Origin: an uncultured Phycisphaerae bacterium
GTDB taxonomy: Bacteria > Planctomycetota > Phycisphaerae > Phycisphaerales > SM1A02
Length of the DNA: 7,251 bases
Assembly: GCA_913046275.1 (NCBI GenBank)
Contig: CAJWSE010000052.1
Span: 1 to 7,251, forward strand
Reading direction: 5' to 3'
Translations under genes and position numbers: made by a program
The notes under the pieces: generated by a model
What the model saw: only the letters and a program-made list of their open reading frames with translations
Told to the model about the DNA's origin: nothing
The model's database searches: none
Shown: in pieces, positions 1-6,405 of the stretch
Position numbering within the stretch: the first letter of the stretch is position 1
Layout of the letters: every line of letters starts with the position of its first letter

Positions 1-327
1 ATAGATTGAGCCATCAAAAACATCGTGCGCAGGAGTATTTTTCTCAATGATATTATCGGTCGATTCTGTATATACAGGAAATGCATTCGAATCCGTTGAG
101 AATGGATTTTTAATTGGATTAGATTGAAGTGAAACGGGGATATTTTTATTATCGGAAGTTAAAACTACTGCAGATGCTGCCACAATAGCTGGTTCAGCTA
201 CTGCGGTTCGCGCAGGCCTTGCAATCACAATTATTCGTGCCCAAAGAAGAAGTCCAACAAATAGTAGGCAGCAAAAAAGGCTAAACCTTCTTCGATCTGC
301 TGTTAATTTCTGCCAAATTATTTTCAT
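1..327 (-). CDS. Membrane-anchored pilus-assembly protein in PilP position, 3' end cut by window edge
   Basis: This reading frame stays open for 109 codons from an ATG at 327 to the window edge, so the C-terminus is missing. The visible protein has a short basic cytoplasmic head (ADRRR at residues 10-14), one hydrophobic segment (about 15-37, including CCLLFVGLLLWARIIVIA), then a low-complexity Ala/Val/Ser/Thr/Pro/Asn stretch. That is the build of a bitopic inner-membrane protein with a disordered periplasmic linker. It directly follows pilO, the place of PilP in classical pilMNOP(Q) operons, but there is no lipobox cysteine, so it is not a standard PilP lipoprotein. A GTG at 339, abutting the pilO stop with GGAG nine bases upstream, is an alternative start adding four residues. 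The role is inferred from position: linking the PilMNO platform to an outer ring or secretin. No family is confidently recognised. Confidence 0.72.
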   Translation of the reverse strand, partial: MKIIWQKLTADRRRFSLFCCLLFVGLLLWARIIVIARPARTAVAEPAIVAASAVVLTSDNKNIPVSLQSNPIKNPFSTDSNAFPVYTESTDNIIEKNTPAHDVFDGSIY

Positions 328-339
328 TTTATGATTCAC

Positions 340-897
340 TTATTCAATCTCCAATGAGTCATACATTGCGTGCAAACCAATCGCCGCTTCTAATGGAGGT
401 TCAGATATATCTGAATCCCTTTCACTACGAACAACTCGTATCGATGAAATTTGCACAAGGCGATCCATTGATTCAATATTTTGTATTACTGAAAAAATAG
501 AATCGAAATCTGCGTGCAACATTATTGCCAGCGGCTGGGAAGAAAAACCCTCTGGTGTATTCATAGAAGTTGCTAAACCAGCGGTAAAACTTTGATCTAA
601 GACTTGGCGGCCATCGACATCTAGTGAAAGTGATTGAACAATTTGCGACATGTCAGGGTTTTTTGGCACGAACTTACATTTTTTATCAACTTGATTTTGC
701 AAGTCTTCATAATCGACACGCATACTCTCGACTTCTGCTTGCCGAAGTTCCAATTGCTGAATTCTATGCTCAAGATGTGCTGATTCATGCAATGCGCTAT
801 CCGCACCCTTATAGTTTGGGACAATAAAAAAGCAAATAAATAAAATGCTAAGTATAAATGTACCAAAGAACATCCATCTTTCTCTTAGTGCGGTCAT
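340..897 (-). CDS. pilO: PilO-like type IV pilus inner-membrane platform protein
   Basis: This 185-residue protein has a short cytoplasmic N-terminus, one transmembrane helix (about residues 8-27), a coiled coil rich in Glu, Gln and Leu (about 36-72), and a C-terminal alpha/beta domain (about 95-180). That domain has the PilO-type core pattern PLAIMLHADFDSIFSVIQNIE followed by a strand of the SIRVVR type. PilO pairs with PilN in the inner membrane and connects the cytoplasmic PilM ring to the periplasmic parts of the pilus or secretion machine. The start is well supported: a perfect GGAGG lies six bases upstream of the ATG, and the ATG overlaps the pilN stop as ATGA. Sequence conservation in this family is low, so the call rests on architecture plus order after pilM and pilN. 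GspM of type II secretion has the same fold and is the main alternative. Confidence 0.85.
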   Translation of the reverse strand: MTALRERWMFFGTFILSILFICFFIVPNYKGADSALHESAHLEHRIQQLELRQAEVESMRVDYEDLQNQVDKKCKFVPKNPDMSQIVQSLSLDVDGRQVLDQSFTAGLATSMNTPEGFSSQPLAIMLHADFDSIFSVIQNIESMDRLVQISSIRVVRSERDSDISEPPLEAAIGLHAMYDSLEIE

Positions 898-1493
898 TCT
901 GCACCTCCAACTAAAGCTATGTTTTCAGCAATGCTCCACGGTCTTTCTAAATCAATATGAAAGCTAATTCTAAAACCACGCGCGCGTTGATTACGCACCG
1001 TTCTTGATTTACTAAAATCCATGCTGACCGACCGAAATGGCTCTTTAGTTTGCAACGAGGATACAAACACAGCAATAGTATCATCACTCAGTCCAAAACC
1101 AGACAAGCGCCCACTGATGCCATGACCTGCTTCATTATTCACAACGTCAAGAGCAAGCTCTTCCAGAGTCATCTCAGAGGGCAGCAAATTCGCAAGCGTT
1201 GCAATAAGATCGCCCATAGGAAACAAAACCTCTTCATTTTGGTAACGTTGAATAAATGAATCGAGATTTTCTTTTTGCAATTCTAATGAACTCGCATCGA
1301 ATTCCAATTCTAATGCACTATTTGCTTGGACTTGAGTTTTAACTAATTTTTTAACGGCTCCATTTATCGCAACTCTTGAGTGCGTTGCAAACGCTGCAAC
1401 CACACATAATGTCGCAATAATAGATACAGCGACTCGACTACCGCGGGCTTTATTTTTACTTCGCTCAACATACTGTTCTGGCAATAAGTTCAT
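894..1493 (-). CDS. pilN: PilN-like type IV pilus inner-membrane platform protein
   Basis: This 199-residue protein opens with MNLLPEQYVER, a good match to the conserved PilN N-terminal INLLP motif. In studied systems that motif inserts into a groove of PilM. A basic stretch (RSKNKARGSR) and one transmembrane helix (about 20-37) follow, then a predicted coiled coil (about 45-90). The C-terminal ferredoxin-like periplasmic domain contains LPSEMTLEELALDVVNN, GISGRLSGFG and a helix of the SSLQTKEPFRSV type. It should form the PilN-PilO heterodimer that couples the cytoplasmic PilM to the periplasm. The ATG overlaps the pilM stop as ATGA and has GGGAG four bases upstream, so translation is probably coupled to pilM. 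GspL's C-terminal half has a related fold, but the separate upstream pilM gene favours PilN. Confidence 0.88.
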   Translation of the reverse strand: MNLLPEQYVERSKNKARGSRVAVSIIATLCVVAAFATHSRVAINGAVKKLVKTQVQANSALELEFDASSLELQKENLDSFIQRYQNEEVLFPMGDLIATLANLLPSEMTLEELALDVVNNEAGHGISGRLSGFGLSDDTIAVFVSSLQTKEPFRSVSMDFSKSRTVRNQRARGFRISFHIDLERPWSIAENIALVGGAE

Positions 1494-2551
1494 GCTGCTC
1501 CCTTTGACTTCAAACCGCTACTTCGGCGCTCTTGACCAATTGGCAATGAAGATAAACTTGCGCCAAGCGCAACATGCCAACCTGGCTGAAGAAGGTTTTG
1601 GCTTGACAATGATTGAATATGCGGAAGCCTTACATCTTGCAGCACATCTTGACTGCAAGCAGTGCTAAGTGTTGAAGCGAGATTTGCATTCCAGCCAGCA
1701 CTACCTGTGATAATAAGTTCTGATGAAAGTGGGCCTCTATTCGTCACACCATAATGACGAATACATTTCATAGCATCAGTCGCAATTGATTCATGAATGG
1801 AACGCGTCGCATTTCTAACTGCTTTGCTGATATCGTTAATTTCATCATGTCTCTTAGATTGTTCAAGCATTCGAATTGCCTGAGAATCCGTTACTCCAGT
1901 ATGTTTCGCAATCCAATGAATAAGTTCATTGCCTGAGTAATCCAAATGCTTATAAAACATCATAGAGTCACCCGCAAGGACCATAAATGCCGAATCATGC
2001 ATGCCAAAATCAAGAACTGAACGAACAATATTTTGGTCACCCTGTCGTCTATGTAACATACTCATCGTGCGAGTGACTGAGGCGCATTGTGGCTCTATCG
2101 CGGAAGGCTGAAGGCCGGCTTCATACATGGGATCCAAAATATCGCGAAGAGTTGATAATTCGATTGCCAGCGCAAGAACATCTCCACCAGTACCAATCGG
2201 GTATGCATCCATTTGCAATGACCCTTTATTGACATTAAGTCTATCCGCCATTTCCCATGCTGCTGCTTCTTTCACTTCTGTATCAGCCATATTCGGCAGG
2301 CGTAACACCTGATGATGTGCAAGCGATGGCGGCAATGCTAAGCAGCACTCTGAACCAATGACAGATGCACTTGCAACCATATTTCTCCAATCTGCACTCG
2401 TCAATTCACTAAGATTACATTCGAATCGTTTGATTGATGCGGTTGAATATGTGCCATTTTTCCATGAGCATTGACCGATGGTTATTCCACCATCGTAAAA
2501 AGCTATTCCAACCTGTCCATTTCGCTGTTTTCCAAAGGGAAATAAAATCAT
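1490..2551 (-). CDS. pilM: PilM-like actin-fold pilus assembly protein
   Basis: This 353-residue cytoplasmic protein has the actin-like fold of PilM/MshI/GspL-N. Visible landmarks are an N-terminal strand pair (VGIAFYDGG, 14-22) and the segment LALPPSLAHHQVLRLPNM (71-88) leading to the helix of subdomain 1C. A second phosphate-loop region follows (SVLDFGMHDSAFMVLAGDSMMFYK, around 178-201, with Asp181), with GNEL at 207-210, IITGSAG at 280-286 and the terminal helix GWHVALGASLS. PilM forms a cytoplasmic ring, binds the PilN N-terminus and links to the pilus ATPases. The longest frame starts at 2614, but the ATG at 2551 is preferred: it overlaps the gspH stop as ATGA, has GGGGG six bases upstream, and gives the typical family N-terminus. 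The first phosphate motif, normally GIDIG, reads GIAFY, so nucleotide binding may be weak or lost. Confidence 0.88.
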   Translation of the reverse strand: MILFPFGKQRNGQVGIAFYDGGITIGQCSWKNGTYSTASIKRFECNLSELTSADWRNMVASASVIGSECCLALPPSLAHHQVLRLPNMADTEVKEAAAWEMADRLNVNKGSLQMDAYPIGTGGDVLALAIELSTLRDILDPMYEAGLQPSAIEPQCASVTRTMSMLHRRQGDQNIVRSVLDFGMHDSAFMVLAGDSMMFYKHLDYSGNELIHWIAKHTGVTDSQAIRMLEQSKRHDEINDISKAVRNATRSIHESIATDAMKCIRHYGVTNRGPLSSELIITGSAGWNANLASTLSTACSQDVLQDVRLPHIQSLSSQNLLQPGWHVALGASLSSLPIGQERRSSGLKSKGAA

Positions 2552-3147
2552 TGCGTACCCCCAGTTTTTTCTACAGTAATTTTTCCAGTCAATGGTGCAA
2601 CTGATACAGTCCATTGGTGTGGCCCACTATTCACAACAAACGATCCACCAGTGCTGGGATAACCACTCGAATCAATAATTCCCCCGGTTGGTTCGAAAAT
2701 AAAATTGGAATGCATACCATCGAAAAGCACATTTGAGATGATGACATCTCTAAATCGATTGTCTTCAGTAAACTTTATGATTGACTGCTGCAATTGGCCT
2801 TGAGATTCAACAGCGTCTTCAACAAAATTTGCCGATGCAAAATCGTACGCATCGCCTAGTTCGCTTGAATTTAATTCCTCTACCGACCAGCCACTTCCAT
2901 CGCTAAAGAAGTGGATTCTTCTATAGGACTGATTTGCAACTGCATCCATTTGAGCTGCGAGCATCTCAGTCATAGCCATCCTAGCGACTGATTGACCAGA
3001 AGAAGATGCACCAGACGAGGCGTATGGAACAAGAATAAATGTTGAAATAACAAGCACAAGAATAGTGACTAGCAACTCCATTATTGTCCAACCAGATCGG
3101 TGTGATGTCGAAATGTAAAATTCTGTTTTTCGCATAATAATACCCAT
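2548..3147 (-). CDS. GspH/FimT-like minor prepilin (pseudopilin)
   Basis: This is a prepilin-type protein of about 199 residues. A short polar leader ends at Gly19, followed by WTIMELLVTILVLVISTFILV, a class III signal in which Glu24 is the conserved position-5 glutamate. The prepilin peptidase would cut after Gly19, and the hydrophobic helix would pack in the pilus core. The C-terminal globular domain is beta-rich (FSDGSGWSVEE, VIISNVLFDG, FIFEPTGGIID, QWTVSVAPLTGKITVEK). The FEPTGGI element followed by a terminal strand ending in a GKI turn is typical of GspH/FimT. The first mature residue is Trp instead of the usual Phe or Met. An internal ATG at 3135 would give a 15-residue leader, the same length as that of gspG; neither start has a strong ribosome binding site. 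The protein probably acts as an initiation or tip subunit, and its stop overlaps the pilM start. Confidence 0.85.
   Translation of the reverse strand: MGIIMRKTEFYISTSHRSGWTIMELLVTILVLVISTFILVPYASSGASSSGQSVARMAMTEMLAAQMDAVANQSYRRIHFFSDGSGWSVEELNSSELGDAYDFASANFVEDAVESQGQLQQSIIKFTEDNRFRDVIISNVLFDGMHSNFIFEPTGGIIDSSGYPSTGGSFVVNSGPHQWTVSVAPLTGKITVEKTGGTQ
2558..2562 (-). promoter_or_regulatory. Ribosome binding site that fixes the pilM start
   Basis: Read on the minus strand, a GGGGG run lies six bases before the ATG at 2551, inside the end of the gspH-like gene. The upstream in-frame ATG at 2614 has no comparable purine run and would force a 67-bp overlap with gspH, so this site decides in favour of the shorter PilM. 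Confidence 0.6.
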
Positions 3148-3222
3148 TGATGGGTGGAGTAGAATCGGGCCATTCCAGACTCAACAAAAGTCGGATTGCT
3201 TAATTCCTGCCCAAATATCGAT

Positions 3223-3250
3223 GTAATTATTGTTATCGGAATTTAATTAC
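3223..3250. repeat. AT-rich inverted repeat in the gspG-gspH gap
   Basis: GTAATTA (3223-3229) and TAATTAC (3244-3250) form a perfect 7-bp inverted repeat around a 14-base spacer. It lies about 75 bp before the gspH start. It could be an operator or a weak RNA hairpin, but the arms are short and AT-rich, so chance is a fair explanation. Confidence 0.3.
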
Positions 3251-3303
3251 CGGATAAAACCATGGCCTAAATACTCTAAGTAATCAAATCACATAAAGAT
3301 ATA

Positions 3304-3335
3304 GCGGGACACATGACCTCCATCACGTGTCCCGC
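3304..3335 (-). terminator. Stem-loop after gspG: terminator, attenuator or 3' stabiliser
   Basis: GCGGGACAC (3304-3312) pairs perfectly with GTGTCCCGC (3327-3335), a 9-bp GC-rich stem with a 14-base loop, starting 37 bp past the gspG stop. On the minus strand it is followed by TATATCTTTATG, which is only a weak U-tract, so full termination is uncertain. A smaller hairpin (CTGCC 3346-3350 with GGCAG 3357-3361) lies between it and the stop codon. Such structures after a major pilin gene usually lower read-through to the assembly genes or stabilise the abundant pilin mRNA. Confidence 0.6.
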
Positions 3336-3372
3336 AGTAGATATTCTGCCCGAGGTGGCAGGGAGTTACAGA

Positions 3373-3786
3373 TTATTCGTCGAATTCCGTTCCATCACTA
3401 TCGCAAGCGTATAGTGCAAACGTACCATTTCCCTTGTCTCGCCAAACCCAACCAACGGTAGCAGCTGCGGCACTGGCTACTGTGGAGGTCGATGAAAGCG
3501 GGTTATTTGGTGCCAACATGAGATAATCATTATCAATCATATCTGTCCAACCAGTACCCAGCAGGTCTGGATCGGACGAGTTTTGTGCTCGAAACAATTC
3601 AATTTGACCACGAAGTGTTTGAAGTTGGCTGCGTACAGCGGCATCGTTAGCATCATCTGCGGCATTAGTAAATTGAGGCACCACAACGGCAGCAAGAATT
3701 CCAAGAATGACAACGACAATTAGGATTTCAATCAGTGTAAATCCAGATCGGACAATGTTTTTATTTTGAGTGGTAAGTGTGTTCAT
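3373..3786 (-). CDS. GspG/PilA-like major prepilin
   Basis: This is a 137-residue prepilin with a 15-residue leader ending RSG and the class III motif FTLIEILIVVVILGILAAVV (Phe16 is mature residue 1, Glu20 mature residue 5). An amphipathic helix (about 40-68, QLQTLRGQIELFRAQN) continues the N-terminal helix. The rest is a short globular domain with SAPVNPLS-like wording (LAPNNPLSS, 91-99), an alanine-rich linker (103-110) and the end WVWRDKGNGTFALYACDSDGTEFDE. The DSDGTEFDE tail is acidic and could bind calcium as GspG tails do (inference). It resembles the GspG-named prepilins common in Planctomycetota, which may form a type IV-like pilus or a type II secretion pseudopilus; the sequence alone cannot decide. 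A longer start at 3819 is possible, but the ATG at 3786 has GGGAG seven bases upstream and gives a normal leader. Confidence 0.92.
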   Translation of the reverse strand: MNTLTTQNKNIVRSGFTLIEILIVVVILGILAAVVVPQFTNAADDANDAAVRSQLQTLRGQIELFRAQNSSDPDLLGTGWTDMIDNDYLMLAPNNPLSSTSTVASAAAATVGWVWRDKGNGTFALYACDSDGTEFDE

Positions 3787-3793
3787 ACATGTG

Positions 3794-3798
3794 CTCCC
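3794..3798 (-). promoter_or_regulatory. Ribosome binding site that fixes the gspG start
   Basis: GGGAG on the minus strand lies seven bases before the ATG at 3786. It sits downstream of the alternative in-frame ATG at 3819, which falls within the leader stem-loop at 3804-3830, so the shorter start is chosen. Confidence 0.65.
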
Positions 3799-3803
3799 TA
3801 TTT

Positions 3804-3830
3804 GGTAATCAGCATTCAAGGGTGATTACC
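3804..3830 (-). promoter_or_regulatory. Leader stem-loop directly upstream of the gspG ribosome binding site
   Basis: GGTAATCA (3804-3811) and TGATTACC (3823-3830) form a perfect 8-bp stem with an 11-base loop. In the gspG mRNA it would end five bases before the GGGAG site. It could control ribosome access or protect the 5' end of the mRNA. No U-tract follows, so it is not a terminator. Confidence 0.5.
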
Positions 3831-3850
3831 ACAGGTTAAGTTGACTTGAA

Positions 3851-3869
3851 CAAGATCACGGCGATCTTG
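3851..3869 (-). promoter_or_regulatory. Second stem-loop in the gspG leader
   Basis: CAAGATC (3851-3857) pairs perfectly with GATCTTG (3863-3869) around a 5-base loop, which reads GCCGT in the gspG direction. Just 5' of it in that direction is a GC-rich tract (about 3871-3904) that contrasts with the AT-rich surroundings. Together with the 3804-3830 hairpin it suggests a structured 5' untranslated region of some 120 nt or more. On the plus strand the same palindrome could be an operator for the DUF1015 gene. Confidence 0.45.
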
Positions 3870-4069
3870 AACCTCGGGTGCCGCTGCCATCCTAGCTACG
3901 GGGTTTGTAACATGTCATGCCACACTCTTCCAAATGGCAAAAACATGCTGCTACGAATCGTTTCGGCTGCAAAGATGGACATATGAAGTGAAATAAAAGT
4001 CACAAAGATGAAAAGCATGTATAACCGAACTTCCTTTCCTAACTTCTCATTTATTACAATCCACATATT

Positions 4070-5305
4070 ATGACATCAATAAAAATACGACCTTTTCACG
4101 CTGTCCACCCGCCAACGAGTGATGCTCCTAAAGTTGCCTCCGTCCCCTATGATGTGGTCAACCGTGATGAAGCTTTGAAATATGCGCAGATGAATAAAGA
4201 TAGTTTCATTCGCGTTGTACGATCCGAAGTAGATTTACCAGCTGAATGCTCACCATATGACGAAAATGTGTACGAGCAAGCAAAAGCAAACTATGCTTCG
4301 CTACGCGACTCAGGCGCATTAATGAAAGATAAAGATGCGGGCCTCTACCTTTACAGGCAATGCATGGGGAATCATCGCCAAGTAGGGCTGGTTGCTTGTT
4401 GTCATGTTGACGATTACAACAACAATCGAATCCGAAAACATGAGAAGACGCGAAAAACAAAAGAAGATGACCGAACAAATCACGTTCTAGGAATTCATGC
4501 CAATTCTGGACCGGTGTTCTTAACGTACAAAGGGCATGCATCCATCGATGAAATTATCGATGAAGAAATGAATAAGCGACCAATGTTTCACTTCGTTGCA
4601 GATGATGGCGTAACACATACAGGATGGAAAGTCGAACAGCAGGATGCATTACTAAGAGCATGTCGCTCGATTGACATTGCATATGTTGCAGATGGGCACC
4701 ATCGCAGCGCAAGCGCCGCACGAGCTGCTGTTGAGTTAGCAAAAGCAAATCCAAACCATGATGGCACCGAAGAATACAACTGGTTTTTAACGGTGCTTTT
4801 TCCAGCAGAACAATTAAATATTTTGCCTTATAATCGCATACTTTTTGATTTAAATGGCCTGACAACTCAAGAGGTTTTAAAGCAACTAGAAGAGGTAGGC
4901 ACACTAGAATCAACTAATTCCCCTTTGCCTCAGAAGTCTGGAATGTGCTGTATCTATCTAGGCAAACAAGCTGGTTGGTATACATTGACATTCAACAGTA
5001 TTGATGCACAAGATCCTATCGATTCTCTTGACGTGGAGTTGCTTCAACAAAGAATACTAAAACCAATCTTTTCGATCGGTGATCCAAGAAGTGATACTCG
5101 TATTGATTTTATTGGCGGAATCCGAGGCACAGAAGAACTTGAAAAACGAGTAGATAAGGGAGATGCAGCAATCGCATTTTCACTATACGCCACAACCATT
5201 GATCAATTGCTCGATGTAGCTGATGCTAATCTAATCATGCCACCAAAATCCACTTGGTTTGAACCAAAATTAAGAAGTGGTTTATTCGTACATGAACTGA
5301 GCTAG
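4070..5305 (+). CDS. DUF1015 (COG4198) family protein
   Basis: This full-length 411-residue family member is probably cytosolic, with no signal peptide or membrane segment. Family landmarks in order are IRPFHAVHPP (6-15), VASVPYDVV (22-30), KHEKTRKTKEDDR (123-135), HANSGPVFLTYK (143-154), YVADGHHRSASAARAA (205-220), LPYNRIL (252-258) and a C-terminal block MPPKSTWFEPKLRSGL near residue 400. The biochemical function of this widespread family is, to my knowledge, not established. ADGHHR resembles the DGxHR element of ParB-fold proteins, which include the free-serine kinase SerK/SbnI. The gene lies beside serC-serA, a neighbourhood often seen for DUF1015, so a role in serine or phosphoserine metabolism is a reasonable inference. 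The ATG at 4070 is the first methionine before the conserved block and has no clear ribosome binding site. Its stop overlaps the serC stop on the opposite strand. Confidence 0.93.
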   Translation: MTSIKIRPFHAVHPPTSDAPKVASVPYDVVNRDEALKYAQMNKDSFIRVVRSEVDLPAECSPYDENVYEQAKANYASLRDSGALMKDKDAGLYLYRQCMGNHRQVGLVACCHVDDYNNNRIRKHEKTRKTKEDDRTNHVLGIHANSGPVFLTYKGHASIDEIIDEEMNKRPMFHFVADDGVTHTGWKVEQQDALLRACRSIDIAYVADGHHRSASAARAAVELAKANPNHDGTEEYNWFLTVLFPAEQLNILPYNRILFDLNGLTTQEVLKQLEEVGTLESTNSPLPQKSGMCCIYLGKQAGWYTLTFNSIDAQDPIDSLDVELLQQRILKPIFSIGDPRSDTRIDFIGGIRGTEELEKRVDKGDAAIAFSLYATTIDQLLDVADANLIMPPKSTWFEPKLRSGLFVHELS

Positions 5306-6393
5306 TTGTTTGCCGCAAAATTTTCAATAAACTCGGCAAACTGTTCACAACCCTTTTCAGGAAAGGCATTGTAAATTGACGATCTTAGACCACCTAGATT
5401 CCGATGACCTTTTAAACCAGACATACCAGAAGCCGCTGATTCTTCTAAAAATTTAGCATCAAGCTCCTGAGACCTAGTTTTAAAGGAAATATTCATACGG
5501 GAACGGCTATCTTGATTAGCAAAAACAGTATAAAAATCGGGGGATGCGTCAAGTGCATTATAAATAACCGATGCCTTGCGTTCGTTCCGTGCTTCAATTT
5601 CATCAATTCCACCTTCATTCAAAATCCATTTAAAAACTTCACCCATTAAATAAATTCCAAAAGTCGGAGGCGTATTTAACATTGAGTTCTTCTTAGCAAT
5701 CTCCTTGTAATTCAGCATCGTCGGTAAATTAGCAGGACACTGCTCTAGCATCGCTTTTTTGATGACTACAAGAACCGTCCCAGATGGACCTAGATTTTTC
5801 TGGGCGCCTGCATAAATCATGTCAAAATCTGACCACTCTATTTGACGAGAAAACATATCAGAGCTCATGTCACAAATGACTGGCGAATCAGTTTTTGGCG
5901 TTCTAGTAAAACGAGTTCCATAAATAGTATTATTTGAACAATAATGAAGATACGCAGCTTCTTCGGCTAAATCTATCTGCTCATCAGTTGGGCAGAAACC
6001 ATAATTACTAACCGAACCATCAAATGCGAGATGGACATTACCAATTTTTTTCGCTTCTTTAATCGCTTTATTTGTCCAAACACCCGTATCAAGATAGTTC
6101 GCCGTCTGCCCTTTGCTTAAAAAATTCATTGCGAGCATTGCAAACTGCATTGTTGCACCGCCTTGCAAAAAAAGGATGTCATAATCATCCGGAATGGACC
6201 CCACAGTACGGCAGTTTGCTACAGCTTCTGTAATCACTTTGTCAAAGACTGGACCTCGGTGGCTGTGTTCACAAATGCCAATGCCACTACCATCAATATC
6301 GACCAAGTCTTTTTGAGCTTGGCATAGAACTTGTTCTGGCAAAGTAGCCGGTCCAGCGGAAAAGTTTAAAATTCGATCTGTCGTTGTAGTCAT
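5302..6393 (-). CDS. serC: Phosphoserine aminotransferase
   Basis: SerC (EC 2.6.1.52) is a cytosolic PLP enzyme that moves the amino group of glutamate to 3-phosphohydroxypyruvate, giving O-phosphoserine; it can also act in pyridoxal-phosphate synthesis. The 363 residues match the usual ~360. Visible landmarks are NFSAGPATLP (10-19), EHSHRGPVF (42-50), the PLP phosphate-binding LQGGAT (76-81), TGVW (103-106, ring-stacking Trp106), CDMSSDMFSR with Asp175 (174-183) and AGAQKNLGPSG with Schiff-base Lys199. The C-terminal substrate block is GHRNLGGLRSSIYNAFPEKG (329-348). The start is supported by AAGGTG five bases upstream. serA lies 12 bp upstream on the same strand, so the two form a serA-serC operon for consecutive pathway steps. 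No odd substitutions were noted at catalytic positions. Confidence 0.97.
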   Translation of the reverse strand: MTTTTDRILNFSAGPATLPEQVLCQAQKDLVDIDGSGIGICEHSHRGPVFDKVITEAVANCRTVGSIPDDYDILFLQGGATMQFAMLAMNFLSKGQTANYLDTGVWTNKAIKEAKKIGNVHLAFDGSVSNYGFCPTDEQIDLAEEAAYLHYCSNNTIYGTRFTRTPKTDSPVICDMSSDMFSRQIEWSDFDMIYAGAQKNLGPSGTVLVVIKKAMLEQCPANLPTMLNYKEIAKKNSMLNTPPTFGIYLMGEVFKWILNEGGIDEIEARNERKASVIYNALDASPDFYTVFANQDSRSRMNISFKTRSQELDAKFLEESAASGMSGLKGHRNLGGLRSSIYNAFPEKGCEQFAEFIENFAANN

Positions 6394-6405
6394 ATTTGCA
6401 CCTTG

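Noticed and set aside
2981..3187. Minus-strand frame overlapping the start of the minor prepilin
   Set aside because: It covers the prepilin N-terminus in another frame and shows no family features.
3830..3911. Cyclic-di-GMP (GEMM) riboswitch
   Set aside because: Short similarities (CACAGG, AGCTACGGGGTT on the plus strand) exist, but the conserved GACGCAAAGCC core and the P2/P3 layout are absent on both strands.
3905..3921. Sigma-54 promoter (TGGCATG...TTACA on the minus strand) upstream of the prepilin gene
   Set aside because: The TGGCA part is good, but the GC of the -12 element is missing at the required 10-bp spacing from GG.
4020..4025. TATAAC as a -10 box for the DUF1015 gene
   Set aside because: Five of six bases match, but no acceptable -35 lies 16-18 bp upstream, and such hexamers are frequent in AT-rich DNA.
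4206..4913. Minus-strand open frames inside the DUF1015 gene
   Set aside because: They lie entirely within a well-conserved plus-strand protein, have no recognisable motifs and no ribosome sites; they are shadows.
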